DNA from: Bifidobacterium bohemicum DSM 22767
GTDB lineage: Bacteria; Actinomycetota; Actinomycetes; Actinomycetales; Bifidobacteriaceae
Direction of reading: 5' to 3'
DNA: 64,000 nt
Assembly (NCBI RefSeq): GCF_000741525.1
Contig: NZ_JGYP01000001.1
Location: 248,001-312,000, forward strand
Each line of letters starts with the position of its first letter. Position 1 is the stretch's first letter. The notes below the pieces were generated by a model. The model was given only the letters and a program-made list of their open reading frames with translations, was not told where the DNA came from and did not search any database. This document shows positions 41,663 to 51,592 of this stretch, piece by piece. The translations under genes and the position numbers were made by a program.

Positions 41663-41807
41663 GCCTACTCCTTCAACGTAATCCAACGATCATAAGGCTT
41701 CGAACCTTGTCGAACACCACTAAACGATACCTTGGGGGCCATATGACGTTCGACCCGTCACACGAACCGATTGGTGGTAATGACGACCTTCCGCTATCTT
41801 AACTGAT

Positions 41808-42407
41808 ATGCCTTACCTCGTTCTTATGCCGAGCCTGATATGCGGAATCGCACTCAGTGTCAGCGATCTGCACAACCGCGAAGTACCTCGGGCATGGGTG
41901 GCTTTGGGAGCTTTGGTTCAATTCACGGTATTTGCGGTCAACGCCTCTACCGGCGGCGGCATAATAGCCCTTTTAGCTCCACTGCTTTATGCACTGGCGG
42001 CTTTTGGCATTCAGCTGGCTATGGGTAAGCTTCAACCCGGTTCACTTGGCCTAGGTGATGCAACGGCGTCGTTCATAGTCGGTCAGGCCGTCGGATTTGC
42101 CGGTTTCGAGGCGTTTCTGATCTGGTGGATGGTCATGGGCCCGTTGGGACTGATCTGGATTGCCCTGTGGCCACATCTGGTGAAGCGAAACACTTCGGCG
42201 AAGGTCAGCCGTGGCACGAACGCCGGCGACGCACGCCATAGAAACGGCAAGGATGACGATTCGACGAACGCACGGACTTCACCGGGCCCCGATGGAACAC
42301 AGGAAGACGGTACACAACGTTCGAATGAACTTGTTGCGAAGGTGCCGTTCGTCCCTGTCATCGTAACGGCAGGAATTATTGCCGTTGCGATGAACGCGGC
42401 ACTCTGA
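41808..42407 (+). CDS. Prepilin peptidase (A24 family, TadV-like)
   Basis: Membrane aspartic peptidase that cleaves type IV/Flp prepilins. 199 residues with four or five membrane segments. The catalytic Asp pair is in SVSDLHNREVPR (about residue 20) and GSLGLGDATAS (the GxGD motif, about 86). A hydrophilic stretch (about 125-170) separates the last segment. No other pilus genes are nearby. In B. breve the Tad pilus prepilin peptidase is, as I recall, encoded apart from the pilus operon, and this could be the equivalent gene. It is divergent from aroC. Confidence 0.85.
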   Translation: MPYLVLMPSLICGIALSVSDLHNREVPRAWVALGALVQFTVFAVNASTGGGIIALLAPLLYALAAFGIQLAMGKLQPGSLGLGDATASFIVGQAVGFAGFEAFLIWWMVMGPLGLIWIALWPHLVKRNTSAKVSRGTNAGDARHRNGKDDDSTNARTSPGPDGTQEDGTQRSNELVAKVPFVPVIVTAGIIAVAMNAAL

Positions 42408-42858
42408 GGTCTGACAATCTCATCTCAAACGCACTGTGCTGAAAGTCCTCGGTCAATCGCATACCCACAGCTAGAGGTGCCGGGACGAATGCGCGCCAAT
42501 TGGGGTGTTGCAATTATTCTGCCCGTTGGGTATGGCCCCGTGCGGAAGATGCCGGGGGAAATGTGCGGCCGACTGCATTGTCGCTTAGGGAGGCGCGCAG
42601 TCGTTGCAAAGTATGGGTTCCACCCGGGCGAAAGCGTCATGTTCCATGAAAACATAAACACACCATTAAGCTACGCGTTGGACGAGACCGTGAACCGCAA
42701 CCGTGTAGCTCGGGATGTTCCATGATCGAACGTCGATTCAAGGGGCAACTAAGCATACGATCGGCATCAAGCCATTTCGCTCCTGTCGCACACCTGGGGT
42801 TTGCGCATGACTCCGGATCATCGACCCCCAGACGGAACAATCGCAAAATCGGCAGAAC
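42408..42858. other. 451-base stretch without a supportable gene
   Basis: It lies between the prepilin peptidase and the mltG stop. In several actinobacteria aroE sits between mltG and aroC, but none of the short frames here shows aroE motifs. CTGGGG/CCCCAG arms near 42795-42832 (loop about 26 bases) could form a poor terminator for mltG. Confidence 0.4.
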
Positions 42859-44035
42859 CTAGTTCGCGTTTTCGTTCGAATCCTTGTATTCTTCACGAAT
42901 CCGAGCGAATTCATCGGCCGTAACAGCGAATTTCGTCTCCCCTGTTTTCAGATTCGTGGTCACGAAATACATCCACGGTCCGGCCGGAGGGTTAAGAGCC
43001 GCTTCTATGGCGTTGTCACCCGGAGAACTGATCGGCGAAGGTGGCAGACCGTTGTGGATACGGGTGTTATATGGGTTGGAGGCATCCGCAAGCATCGCGT
43101 CAGTGAGCTCGTTGGCTTGGACGTGGGCGCCATAGGCCACGGTGGTATCCATGCCGAGAGGCATGCCCGCATCAAGTCGGTTGTGAATCACGCGCACGAC
43201 CTTGCCGTAGTACTGTGTCGAATTGACCTCAGACTCGGCGATGGAAGCAATGGCTAGTATCTGTTGGCGTTCGGGACCAGTAGGCACCTTAAGCCCATCA
43301 AGTTTGGCGATACGCTTGTCAACCATCGACTTCATGATCCGCGCGGCGGAACCCTTGCCTTTGACCTCATAGGCACCGGGTTCAAGCCACCCTTCGAAAT
43401 GCCCTGAAGCCTCGGCCGGCAAAATGCCTTGTCCGCCGGAATCGACGATCTGATCCGAACTGTGCCTTGTCGATGCCCGAAAGCTGGGCGGCATGAACGA
43501 TCACATCCGACACGCGCTGACCGGATTTGACTTCGAGAAAACCGCTGGCCTTCGTCGCATCAGAAAGAATGCGCACCACCTGACTAGATGACATGTGATG
43601 CTTCAAAACATAGGTTCCAGGGTAGATGGTGCTGCTGTTGGCCGCAATGGCGTTGATGAACGCAGTCGAAGACTTGACCACGGAGGCTTTGACCAGACGG
43701 CTGGCGACACTGGACACGCTTTCACCGGCATGAACAGTAAATTCCACCTCGGTGTTGCCCGGCCCGGGGTAATCATCCACTACCGTAGTGGCCTGATTGG
43801 CGTGAAGGCGCTTGATCGTTCGAGCCGCTGCCAATCCGCCGACAACAACGAGTGCTCCAACGACCAGAACCGAAATGCACAGAACAATGAAGCGGCGCCG
43901 CTTATGTTCATGCTGCCGACGACGTTCCCGACGTGTGGTTTGAGCAGGTAGGTCATTCTCACCATGCGACGGCGTAGCCTCAGGCGCCACCCATTCGGCC
44001 TGGGCTTCGAACAAATCATTAAGATCGTCGGTCAT
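42859..44035 (-). pseudogene. mltG: Endolytic transglycosylase MltG, split by a +1 frameshift
   Basis: Membrane-anchored enzyme that cuts nascent peptidoglycan glycan strands. From ATG 44035 the first frame gives a basic cytoplasmic lead, one membrane segment (about 48-70), a LysM-like part and AQLSGIDKAQF. There the frame breaks: an extra G in a GG pair (43455-43456) stands where GATCAG would be expected. The other frame continues DQIVDSGGQGILPAEASGHFEGWLEPGAYEV, the catalytic Glu in IASIAESEV, and the C-terminal IHNGLPPSPISSPGDNAIEAALNP. Removing one base gives a full-length protein of normal composition. mltG is widely kept, so a sequence error is quite possible. The start overlaps the ruvX stop by ATGA. 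Confidence 0.85.
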
Positions 44036-44514
44036 TCTGATATTTCTCCATCTTCCGGGACCTGATGTCGATCGAGTGCGCCTTGCAGAATCACTACGGC
44101 GGACTGCTGATCGACCACTGGCCTGTGGCTGCGGCTTGAGACACGGGCTGCGCTCAGCTGATGATGCGCGCTGACGGTGCTCAGACGCTCGTCTTCCATG
44201 ACGACCCGAGGCACCTGGACGAGCCCATAGGATTCATCCTGACTGGCGATACTGAGTCTTTTGACCAGATTCGCGACCCAACGCCGAGCCTTTTTTGCGC
44301 TTTTGCCTTCCTGACCGTTCAGTAATAGAGGCAAGCCGACCACGACACAATCGATATCGTCGTGGTCGGCGATGAAGTCCACAACCTCATCAAGCACACG
44401 GAAATAATCTCCCCCGGCCTCGATATTGCCTTCAGGGTGAGCCAGGCAGAGCTCAGGGTCGCTCATCGCCAGCCCCACCCTGGCCTCGCCGAGGTCAACG
44501 CCAAGCCATGTCAT
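44032..44514 (-). CDS. ruvX: Putative pre-16S rRNA nuclease YqgF/RuvX
   Basis: RNase H-fold protein (YqgF family) implicated in 16S rRNA 5' end processing, 160 residues. MTWLGVDLGEARVGLAMSD holds the first catalytic Asp; VVVGLPLLLNG, EDERLSTVSA and the final Asp region VVDQQSAVVILQ follow. It is 6 bases downstream of alaS and overlaps mltG by 4, fitting the alaS-ruvX-mltG operon. Confidence 0.95.
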   Translation of the reverse strand: MTWLGVDLGEARVGLAMSDPELCLAHPEGNIEAGGDYFRVLDEVVDFIADHDDIDCVVVGLPLLLNGQEGKSAKKARRWVANLVKRLSIASQDESYGLVQVPRVVMEDERLSTVSAHHQLSAARVSSRSHRPVVDQQSAVVILQGALDRHQVPEDGEISE

Positions 44515-44520
44515 TCGCCT

Positions 44521-47214
44521 TCAGCCCTTGACGATGGTTTCCACGGCCATTTGACGCAGAGCACTGAGCGCTTCGTCCACCTTGCCAGCATCGGCTCCGC
44601 CGCCTTGGGCAAAATCCGGCTTGCCGCCGCCACCGCCACCGAGGATCTTGGAAGCCACCCGCACGAGGTCTCCGGCCTTCAGCCCAGCTTTACGAGCCAT
44701 TTCATTGGTGGCGACCGCAACCATCGGTTTGCCGTCCTCGTTGATACCTGCCAGTGCCACGACCACAGGTGCATCCTCACCGAGCCGCCCGCGAACATCG
44801 AGCACCGTCTTGCGCAGGGCGTCGAACGATCCGAAGTGGCCGACATTGGAAGATGCCAAGTGCAGTCCCGATACGCTCTCATCTTCCGCGGACGCGACCA
44901 ATTGCGGGACGGCGCCCGCAAGCTGCGACTCATACAGTGAGGCGAGACGACGATCGGACTCTTTGACCTTCGCCTCAAGGGCCTTGACCCGTTCACCGAC
45001 CTCGTCGGGACGAACTCCCAGCTCATCGGCCAGCTGCGAGACAGCGGCATGTTGCGAGGCGTTGAACTCGTATGCCTTCTGGCCCGTGAACGCCTCCACG
45101 CGCCGAACGCCGGAACCAATGGAGGATTCCGATGTGATTACGAACTGCCCGACCTTGCCCGTCGCGTTCAGATGCGTGCCACCGCACAGCTCCCGGCTCC
45201 ACGCGTCCTCACCGATGGTGACCACGCGCACCTTGTCGCCATACTTCTCCCCGAACAGGTGCATCGCGCCTAGTTTCAGGGCATCCCTGTAATCCATCTC
45301 GACCATCGTAACCGGCAAGTCATCGCAGGCACGTTCCACCACACGAGCCTCCACCTTGGCAATCTCCTCCTGCGTCAACGCCTTGGGCCACTGGAAATCG
45401 AAGTGCAGGTAGTCCGGAGCCACAAGCGAGCCGCGCTGTGTGGCCTGGTCGCCGAGCACCTCGCGCAGCGCTTTGTGCAACATGTGGGTGGCGGTATGCG
45501 AACGTCCTAGCGCACGGCGACGCTCCACATCGATCGAAGCACTCACCTCGTCGCCGACCCTGAGCACGCCCTCGCTCAAACGGCAGCTGTGCACCGTCAG
45601 CTCCTTGATAGGGGTCTGCACGTCATCGACCTCAACCACGGCACCATCATCCGACAGGATTTCGCCCTCGTCCGCCAGCTGTCCGCCCTTTTCGGCATAG
45701 AATGGCGTGCGATCAAGCACAATTTCCACGTTCTTCGGCCCCTCGGCCGACTGAACGGAACCTTCACCCTCCACGAAGATGCCCAGCACCTTGGCACGGC
45801 TGGAATACTCGCGATAACCGGTGAAATCAATCGGCGCATCCAATGTCTTCTTGAAATCGTCATACACGCTGACGTCCACGTTGTGACGCTTCTTCAATGC
45901 GTCGGCGCGCGCCCGGGACTTCTGCTCGGCCATCAGGCCGTCGAAACCTGCACGGTCGACCGGCACGCCCTGTTCACCGGCAATCTCAAGGGTCAGCTCA
46001 ATCGGGAAACCGTACGTATCGTGCAGAGCGAACGCGTCCTTGCCGCTGACCATACCGTCTTTGGACTCCTTGGCCTTGGACACTGCCATGTCCAAAATGG
46101 TCGAGCCGTTCTCAAGCGTACGTCGGAAGGCGTCCTCCTCCCCGTATGCCGCCTCGGAAACATCGTGGAACGTGTCGTTCAACTCCGGATAGCTCAGCGC
46201 CATCGCATCCTTGGAAACCGGCATCAGCGTGGGCAGCACCGGGTCGTTCACACCAAGCATCCGCATGGAACGGACCGTACGGCGCAACAGGCGGCGCAAC
46301 ACGTAGCCACGGCCGACATTGCTGGGTCGCACCCCGTCACTCATGATCATCAAAGCGCTGCGCACATGGTCCGCAACCACACGGAAACGCACGTCGTCCT
46401 GCTCGTTCTCGCCATATTTGTGGCCGGAGATGCGCTCTGCCGCTTCGATGACCGGGTACACCTCATCCGTTTCGTAAATGTTCTGCTTGCCCTGCAACAG
46501 GTAAGCCACACGCTCAAGACCGGCCCCGGTGTCGATGTTCTTGTTCGTCAGCTCGCCCACGATATGCAGGTCGGTTTTGGACTTGACGTTGTCGACCTCG
46601 TAGTTCTCGAAGACCAGATCCCAGATTTCGATGTATCGGTTGTCGTCGGCGCTCGGGCCGCCCTCCTTGCCGTAGGCGGGGCCACGGTCAACGTAGATTT
46701 CGGAGCAGGGGCCGCCGGGGCCGGGGCCGCCGGTGGTCCAGAAGTTGTCCTCCATGCCGAGGATCTCCATGTGCTCGGGGTCCATGCCCTCGTTGGCCCA
46801 CAGGCGGCGCGCCTCATCGTCGTCGGTGTAGGTGGTGACCCACAGCGTATCGGGGTCGAAGCCTAGGCCGCCCTTGTCCTGCGGGGTGGTCAGCAAATCC
46901 CATGCATAATGGATGGCTTCTTCTTTGAAGTAATCGCCGAAGGAGAAGTTGCCGAGCATCTGGAAGAAGGTGCCGTGACGCGTGGTCTTGCCGACCTCGT
47001 CGATGTCGAGGGTACGCACGCACTTCTGGTTGCTGGTCACGCGCTTCGAGGGCGGGGTCTGCTCGCCAAGAAGGTACGGAATGAACGGGACCATACCCGC
47101 GATGGTGAACAGGGTGGTCGGGTTTGGCGAGATCAGCGAGGCTGAAGGCACGACAAGATGGCCCTGCCGTTCAAAATACCGTTGGAAGCGTTTGGCGATT
47201 TCAGAGGTGCGCAT
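44521..47214 (-). CDS. alaS: Alanyl-tRNA synthetase
   Basis: Charges tRNA-Ala. 897 residues from ATG 47214 ([25 protein letters not shown] about 11 bases upstream; frame open to 47250). Class II catalytic core, editing site [11 protein letters not shown] and [10 protein letters not shown], and C-terminal DHHA1 domain with [15 protein letters not shown]. It starts an operon with ruvX and mltG. Confidence 0.98.
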   Translation of the reverse strand: MRTSEIAKRFQRYFERQGHLVVPSASLISPNPTTLFTIAGMVPFIPYLLGEQTPPSKRVTSNQKCVRTLDIDEVGKTTRHGTFFQMLGNFSFGDYFKEEAIHYAWDLLTTPQDKGGLGFDPDTLWVTTYTDDDEARRLWANEGMDPEHMEILGMEDNFWTTGGPGPGGPCSEIYVDRGPAYGKEGGPSADDNRYIEIWDLVFENYEVDNVKSKTDLHIVGELTNKNIDTGAGLERVAYLLQGKQNIYETDEVYPVIEAAERISGHKYGENEQDDVRFRVVADHVRSALMIMSDGVRPSNVGRGYVLRRLLRRTVRSMRMLGVNDPVLPTLMPVSKDAMALSYPELNDTFHDVSEAAYGEEDAFRRTLENGSTILDMAVSKAKESKDGMVSGKDAFALHDTYGFPIELTLEIAGEQGVPVDRAGFDGLMAEQKSRARADALKKRHNVDVSVYDDFKKTLDAPIDFTGYREYSSRAKVLGIFVEGEGSVQSAEGPKNVEIVLDRTPFYAEKGGQLADEGEILSDDGAVVEVDDVQTPIKELTVHSCRLSEGVLRVGDEVSASIDVERRRALGRSHTATHMLHKALREVLGDQATQRGSLVAPDYLHFDFQWPKALTQEEIAKVEARVVERACDDLPVTMVEMDYRDALKLGAMHLFGEKYGDKVRVVTIGEDAWSRELCGGTHLNATGKVGQFVITSESSIGSGVRRVEAFTGQKAYEFNASQHAAVSQLADELGVRPDEVGERVKALEAKVKESDRRLASLYESQLAGAVPQLVASAEDESVSGLHLASSNVGHFGSFDALRKTVLDVRGRLGEDAPVVVALAGINEDGKPMVAVATNEMARKAGLKAGDLVRVASKILGGGGGGKPDFAQGGGADAGKVDEALSALRQMAVETIVKG

Positions 47215-47372
47215 TGACTTGTTTGCTCCTTGGTTCCGTTCACGGCGCAAACCGCCGCGACATTCATGGACTGGTTCCTTATATTAGATAAAGCCCTGTA
47301 AATCGGTTGAGATTGTAGTGCAATAGTCTTCTGCCGCATTTGCCGCCCAGAGACCTCATTACGATCGAACGC

Positions 47373-47413
47373 GTGCCAGATGCCGGACTCGTTTGGGCAT
47401 CGGCATCTGGCAC
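47373..47413 (-). terminator. 13-bp perfect hairpin between the small membrane-protein gene and alaS
   Basis: GTGCCAGATGCCG and CGGCATCTGGCAC pair perfectly around a 15-base loop, in the 379-base gap 47215-47593. No T-run follows, so it may be a terminator for the DUF948 unit or part of the alaS leader. An AT-rich stretch near 47275-47290 (minus: TTTATCTAATATAAGG) is a plausible alaS promoter area. I see no gene in the gap. Confidence 0.5.
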
Positions 47414-47593
47414 CCGAAGGGCAGAACGTATCCATGTTTCAATAACGTAATACGTCATTGCCCGTTCCATCGAAACGACTACCGCAAATACGCATTTATT
47501 TTACATGGCGGCGAAGAGACAGACCCGCACGCTTTCAAGTAAAGCGTTCAGCCGACCATCGTCGGCACTATTGTCGGCAATACGACCGTCCGG

Positions 47594-47821
47594 TCAGTGG
47601 ATGTATTTGTCGTTGAGTTCAGCCTCACGGCCGACACGGACGGCATTAAAGTCATTGAGCAGCCCAGCAAGCGTCCTGACCGCAACATTGTTCTGGTCTG
47701 GACCAAGCACGAACTGACGCGCCTTGTCGGGCGTATTGGCACGGACGTACGCCTCGGCCTTGGACACCGCCACAACGCCTGAACCAAAGCCGATCAAGAA
47801 CCAGAAGAGTCGTTTGAACAT
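47594..47821 (-). CDS. Small membrane protein (DUF6167-like) upstream of alaS
   Basis: 75 residues with one N-terminal membrane segment (MFKRLFWFLIGFGSGVVAVSKAE) and a soluble tail. Actinobacteria often carry a small protein of this shape between a DUF948 gene and alaS, so the position supports it as real. It follows the DUF948 gene by 3 bases. Function unknown. Confidence 0.8.
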   Translation of the reverse strand: MFKRLFWFLIGFGSGVVAVSKAEAYVRANTPDKARQFVLGPDQNNVAVRTLAGLLNDFNAVRVGREAELNDKYIH

Positions 47822-47824
47822 GAA

Positions 47825-48235
47825 TTACTTCCTACCTTGCTTGACAACCGGGAACGGGGAATCAGAGGCCGCGCGGTTCTTACGACCGGACATAAACGTA
47901 CTGGCCGTTGCCTTGAGCGCATAGAAGGACGACGCTATCTTGATAACCGGCTTGCCCAGGAATGAACCATAGAGGTCCGCCAAGGCCCCTACATTGTCGG
48001 CCGTTGTGGAAGCCGCCGCAGAGATGCGGTTGACGTCCTCCAGCGACTTGTTGACCTGACGCACCGTCGCCACACCCTCGTCGAGCGCCGGGATGGCGTG
48101 GTCGCCGGACTCCTTGATGGTTTGCGCGATTTGGTCGAAGAGCTTACCGAGCCGAATCAACGGGTAGATCAGGAACCCGGCAATCACGGCAAACGCTATC
48201 GCGGCGATAAGTCCGGCGATGTCACCAACACTCAT
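47825..48235 (-). CDS. DUF948 family membrane-anchored protein
   Basis: 136 residues from ATG 48235 (AGGAAAGAG upstream; frame open to 48283). One N-terminal membrane segment (MSVGDIAGLIAAIAFAVIAGFLIYPL) followed by a helical region (LFDQIAQTIKESGDHAIPALDEGVATVRQVNKSLEDVN) and a basic tail. Such proteins are widespread next to alaS in actinobacteria; function unknown. Confidence 0.88.
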   Translation of the reverse strand: MSVGDIAGLIAAIAFAVIAGFLIYPLIRLGKLFDQIAQTIKESGDHAIPALDEGVATVRQVNKSLEDVNRISAAASTTADNVGALADLYGSFLGKPVIKIASSFYALKATASTFMSGRKNRAASDSPFPVVKQGRK

Positions 48236-48323
48236 GAGAGACTCTTTCCTATGAAGACGGAGACCATGTACCAATACGACCATTCAAGGCTATCGAACGC
48301 CCACGACGGTCAAGAAGCCTTGC

Positions 48324-48345
48324 GCATAATCATTTGCATAATCAT
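48324..48345. repeat. Two copies of GCATAATCAT in the 338-base gap upstream of DUF948
   Basis: GCATAATCAT at 48324-48333 and 48336-48345, about 90 bases before the DUF948 start. It could be a regulator site. The remainder of 48236-48573 holds nothing I recognise. Confidence 0.4.
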
Positions 48346-48573
48346 CAAGCGAACGTCGACGGCGACGCCACGACAACGCCTCAACTGATGGCGCCCCAAA
48401 TCGACGGTTCCAACCATCGAAAAGCGAAGGCCGTAAGCCGTATCGAAGGCACGGTTCGGCGGAACAGACCGCAGCGACGAATACGGCATTCACGATGCAA
48501 GCGGACTTGGGTCTGCGATCATCGCGCCTCCACCATGATTCACACAATACAACACAACGCAGCCCGCTGACGA

Positions 48574-49257
48574 TTATTGGTTATACGACATCACCGACAC
48601 AGCCTGATCGACGGGTTTTTCAGTGTCAAAGTCGAGGACCGTTACGCTGCCGTTGGCAGGGCGTTCCGACAGATCGTAGCCGGCAGGGGCGAAGCGATGC
48701 ATCAGGCTTAGCAATGTATTGCCGTGAGATATCTGCAAGACGTTATCACCGTCGTGCAAACCATTTGTTCCGGCATCGGTGGCGATCAGCGCAAAACCAC
48801 CCTCGACACGCTGCCAGTATTCGTCATCACTTTCGGCGTCATGGAAGGGGTCGGCCTCTTTGAGGAAGTCGCGCGTGGCCTTCAGGCCGTAGCGCTCGAC
48901 GATGGCATTGTATGTTTTCGCCCCATGGGGAGCGCCGGCGGCCCACCATGCTGCGTTCATGTCCTGACCCTCAAAATATCCGTAGAACTGCTCACGAAAA
49001 TGCGGGTCGGCTTTCAGAAGCGGACGAGTATGCCCTGCTTCGGCATTGACGGCGAGAATACGCTCACCCGTCTCCAGGGCGCGAGTCGTGTCGGAGCAGT
49101 ACGCCGCGGCAAAATCAACATCGCGCAGCTTGGCAGCCGCCTTGTCCGCGTCGGCAAGTCCGGAGTCGGTCAACGGCGAATTCGACCAGCCCTGCAAACG
49201 GTTATAACGATTGAAGTATGTCTGCCCGTGGCGGACCAAATGAAGATGTAGCAACAT
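48574..49257 (-). CDS. Histidine phosphatase family protein (phosphoglycerate-mutase-like)
   Basis: 227 residues. The phospho-accepting His is in HLVRHGQTYFNRYNRLQGWSNSPLT, with the second catalytic His in VLQISHGNTLLSL. Members include phosphoglycerate mutases and general phosphatases; the low similarity outside the motifs leaves the substrate open. It is the first gene of the stretch that separates the DUF948-alaS block from rpsD. Confidence 0.9.
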   Translation of the reverse strand: MLLHLHLVRHGQTYFNRYNRLQGWSNSPLTDSGLADADKAAAKLRDVDFAAAYCSDTTRALETGERILAVNAEAGHTRPLLKADPHFREQFYGYFEGQDMNAAWWAAGAPHGAKTYNAIVERYGLKATRDFLKEADPFHDAESDDEYWQRVEGGFALIATDAGTNGLHDGDNVLQISHGNTLLSLMHRFAPAGYDLSERPANGSVTVLDFDTEKPVDQAVSVMSYNQ

Positions 49258-49610
49258 AGCTTCATCTTCTCACTGGGGGTGCCCTCGGGCATGCTCCCTA
49301 AAAACCGTCGCTTCCCTCCGCCGAAAGCTCTATGAGGCGTCATTGTTCAAGCTCCATGGATAAGTTTGCGCCGCCATGTCCATCCCGTCCACCAGGCGAC
49401 CTGCAGCATTCGTTACCGACTCAACCCGCGGTCACTCAAAACTCACCATCCATCTTCGCAGGTCATCATCAATGCGCCGCTCGGTGTTCGACACGAGGAT
49501 CATCAAACCAATGTCGGCCGGGACGATAGGTCAGTGACTTGCACGCCAGGAATTCAGCAATCGACATAACATGGAGGTTTTTTCTGTGGCATTTGGCACA
49601 ATGGTTATGT
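49258..49610. other. 353-base divergent region with no supportable gene
   Basis: It lies between the histidine phosphatase (minus) and the holin-like gene (plus). A GGAGG-GTG pair at about 49574-49588 opens a frame (MAFGTMVMYES) that does not match any family and overlaps the real gene. No clear promoter seen. Confidence 0.3.
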
Positions 49611-50000
49611 ATGAGTCGATTTTTTTCACGTTGGTTCGTTATGACGATTGCCGCCGCGGTCATGGTGGCACTGCTGCCGGGCATGCGACCAATCGGAGAG
49701 CCGAAACTGCTTGCGATCGCCGTCTTTGCGTTGTTTCTGGCCTTGGTCAACGCTTGGCTTAAGCCCGCCATGCATGTGGTCTCGCAAGTGCTGGCATTGC
49801 CGTTTTCGATTGCGACATTCGGCGTTTTCGCCATCCTCACGGCCCTTGTGGTCAATTGGCTGTGCATGGAACTCGCATCGTGGCTGGCAATCGGTCTGTT
49901 CGGATTTGGAGTCTACATCCCGGGCTTCTGGGACTCCGTTATCGGGTCGATCATCATGACCGTGGTCGGAGCGATTGTCGGCGGCTTGATCGAACGGTGA
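49611..50000 (+). CDS. Small four-helix membrane protein (phage holin IV / DUF360-like family)
   Basis: 129 residues from ATG 49611 (MSRFFSRWFVMTIAAAVMV), with four membrane segments and the family's NAWLKPAMHVVSQVLALPFSIATFGVFAILTALVVNWL. Despite the family name such proteins are common in chromosomes with no phage genes near, and their role is unknown. No ribosome binding site precedes the ATG, so it may be leaderless. The longer frame from 49539 has no support. Confidence 0.82.
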   Translation: MSRFFSRWFVMTIAAAVMVALLPGMRPIGEPKLLAIAVFALFLALVNAWLKPAMHVVSQVLALPFSIATFGVFAILTALVVNWLCMELASWLAIGLFGFGVYIPGFWDSVIGSIIMTVVGAIVGGLIER

Positions 50001-50204
50001 GCAGCAAGTAGCCACCCCCGATACCGTTGGCTCGCCATCAACTTTGACAGAGCCGTCATAATGCCGGTCGGCGATGCCGATGCATGTCGTTTGAGAACGA
50101 CGCAGAACTGTCCCTATCTCAATATTCGGGCATTTGCCGTCCGCGATACATGCATCCAGGTAGCGTTGTCCTTACGAACGGAAACACGAAAGGCGGGTTT
50201 TGTA

Positions 50205-50279
50205 GTGACAATGACAACGACAATGACATCGCCATTACAGCTCCTTGGTCGTTCCGCTTCGCGTTTCTGGCGTAGCTGA
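50205..50279 (+). CDS. Possible leader peptide upstream of trpX
   Basis: GTG 50205 has AAGGCGG about 10 bases upstream and opens 24 codons (MTMTTTMTSPLQLLGRSASRFWRS) ending in TGA. The single Trp codon is third from the end. The ORF lies 230 bases before the tryptophan-type importer, in a 508-base region (50001-50508) without other genes. Downstream, CCGCA/TGCGG and CAAGTC/GACTTG arms could form alternative structures, but no T-rich terminator is seen. A regulatory leader is an inference; it could be chance. Confidence 0.3.
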   Translation: MTMTTTMTSPLQLLGRSASRFWRS

Positions 50280-50508
50280 ATCAACAAGTCCGCATACACA
50301 CCGTTTGCGGCCATGAAACTGAATTCAGTATTACATATATTTCAAGGGATTTGCATTCCCGACGACTTGGAAAACCGTCAACATGACGACTGAGGATTGT
50401 CCGTTGTAGCGTGAACCCATATACGCCCGGTCTTCCTTCAGTCCCCCTGACCTCATCACGTACACCAGCATCGAAGCAAAACGAAACCAAATCAGGAACG
50501 ATAAAACC

Positions 50509-51558
50509 ATGGAACACAGGACAGCAAACAACAGCAGGGCTCTGATTGCCGCAATCGCGGTGATCGCGCTGATTCTCGTCGGCGGATTTATGTATGGCAT
50601 CGGTAGGCGACAAGTTCGGAGCTCCAACACCGATACGCAGTCATCACAGAGAATAAAACGTGTCGGCATTCTCCAATACGTCAGCCACCCGGCTCTTGAC
50701 CAGATTCACAAAGGCGTGGTGGACGAGCTCAAGAAAGAGGGTTTCGTCGAAGGCGAGAACCTCGAAATCATCGATCAGAACGGTCAGGCCGATCAGAGCA
50801 AACTCGCCACGATGAGCGAACAGTTGGTCAGCAAACAGCCCGATGTTATGGTGGGCATCGCAACACCCGCCGCACAGGCGCTGGCCAACGCCTCCAGGGA
50901 CGTTCCAATCGTGCTCGGCGCCGTTACCGACCCAGTGACCGCGGGACTGATCAACAATATGAAACACCCTGGCGGCAACATCACCGGAGTTTCGGACCAG
51001 CCGCCAGTCCAACAGGAGATAGAGCTCGGCAAAAAGCTCCTACCCGAAGCCAAAACAGTCGGCATTCTCTACTCATCGACTGAGGACAACTCCAAGTCAC
51101 AGGTCGTCACTGCCGAGCGGGCGTCGCGGCGCCTCGGCCTGAACGTCAAAAGATTCGCGGTACCGTCGAGCAATGAGATTGCGCAAACCGTGCAGGTAAT
51201 GAGCGACCAGTGTGATTTCATCTATATTCCGCTTGACAACACCATCGCCAACGCCATGCCCACCGTGACCCAGGAAGCGAATAAGAAGCATCGGCCGATC
51301 ATCAACTCCGTGGATTCCATGGTCGAGCAGGGAGGCTTGGCAGCCATCAGCGTCAACCAATACCGACTGGGCATCGAAACGGGAAGAATGACCGCACGCA
51401 TGCTTAAAGGCGAAAAGCCCGCAAGCATGCCCGTCTACACATTCACCGCCGGCGATACCGTGGTCAACAAGGATCAAGCTGCATTGCTGGGCGTCACAGT
51501 GCCGAGCGACATCAGAGCCCAAGCCAAATTCGTCGCGACACGGATGACCACCAAGTAG
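50509..51558 (+). CDS. trpX: ABC importer substrate-binding protein, TrpX type
   Basis: 349 residues of the ABC_sub_bind family (PF04392), to which the streptococcal tryptophan-binding TrpX belongs. An N-terminal membrane anchor or signal (about 10-33, ALIAAIAVIALILVGGFMYG) has no lipobox Cys, so it is not a typical lipoprotein. VGILQYVSHPALDQIHKGV, GIATPAAQALANASRDVPIVLGAVTDP and YIPLDNTIANAMPTV are family hallmarks. ATG 50509 with AGGAA upstream. First of a three-gene operon with the permease and ATPase. The ligand, an aromatic amino acid or tryptophan, is inferred from the family. Confidence 0.88.
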   Translation: MEHRTANNSRALIAAIAVIALILVGGFMYGIGRRQVRSSNTDTQSSQRIKRVGILQYVSHPALDQIHKGVVDELKKEGFVEGENLEIIDQNGQADQSKLATMSEQLVSKQPDVMVGIATPAAQALANASRDVPIVLGAVTDPVTAGLINNMKHPGGNITGVSDQPPVQQEIELGKKLLPEAKTVGILYSSTEDNSKSQVVTAERASRRLGLNVKRFAVPSSNEIAQTVQVMSDQCDFIYIPLDNTIANAMPTVTQEANKKHRPIINSVDSMVEQGGLAAISVNQYRLGIETGRMTARMLKGEKPASMPVYTFTAGDTVVNKDQAALLGVTVPSDIRAQAKFVATRMTTK

Positions 51559-51592
51559 ACAACGAGCGAGCAACAGACAAGGTACGAACGAC

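Noticed and set aside
42408-42858. Possible aroE remnant between mltG and aroC
   Set aside because: Position would suit aroE, but no shikimate dehydrogenase motif can be read in any frame.
45589-46866. 425-codon plus-strand frame opposite alaS
   Set aside because: Shadow of alaS.
50001-50508. T-box riboswitch before the Trp-type importer
   Set aside because: The conserved T-box sequence (AGGGTGG-ACCGCG type) is absent.
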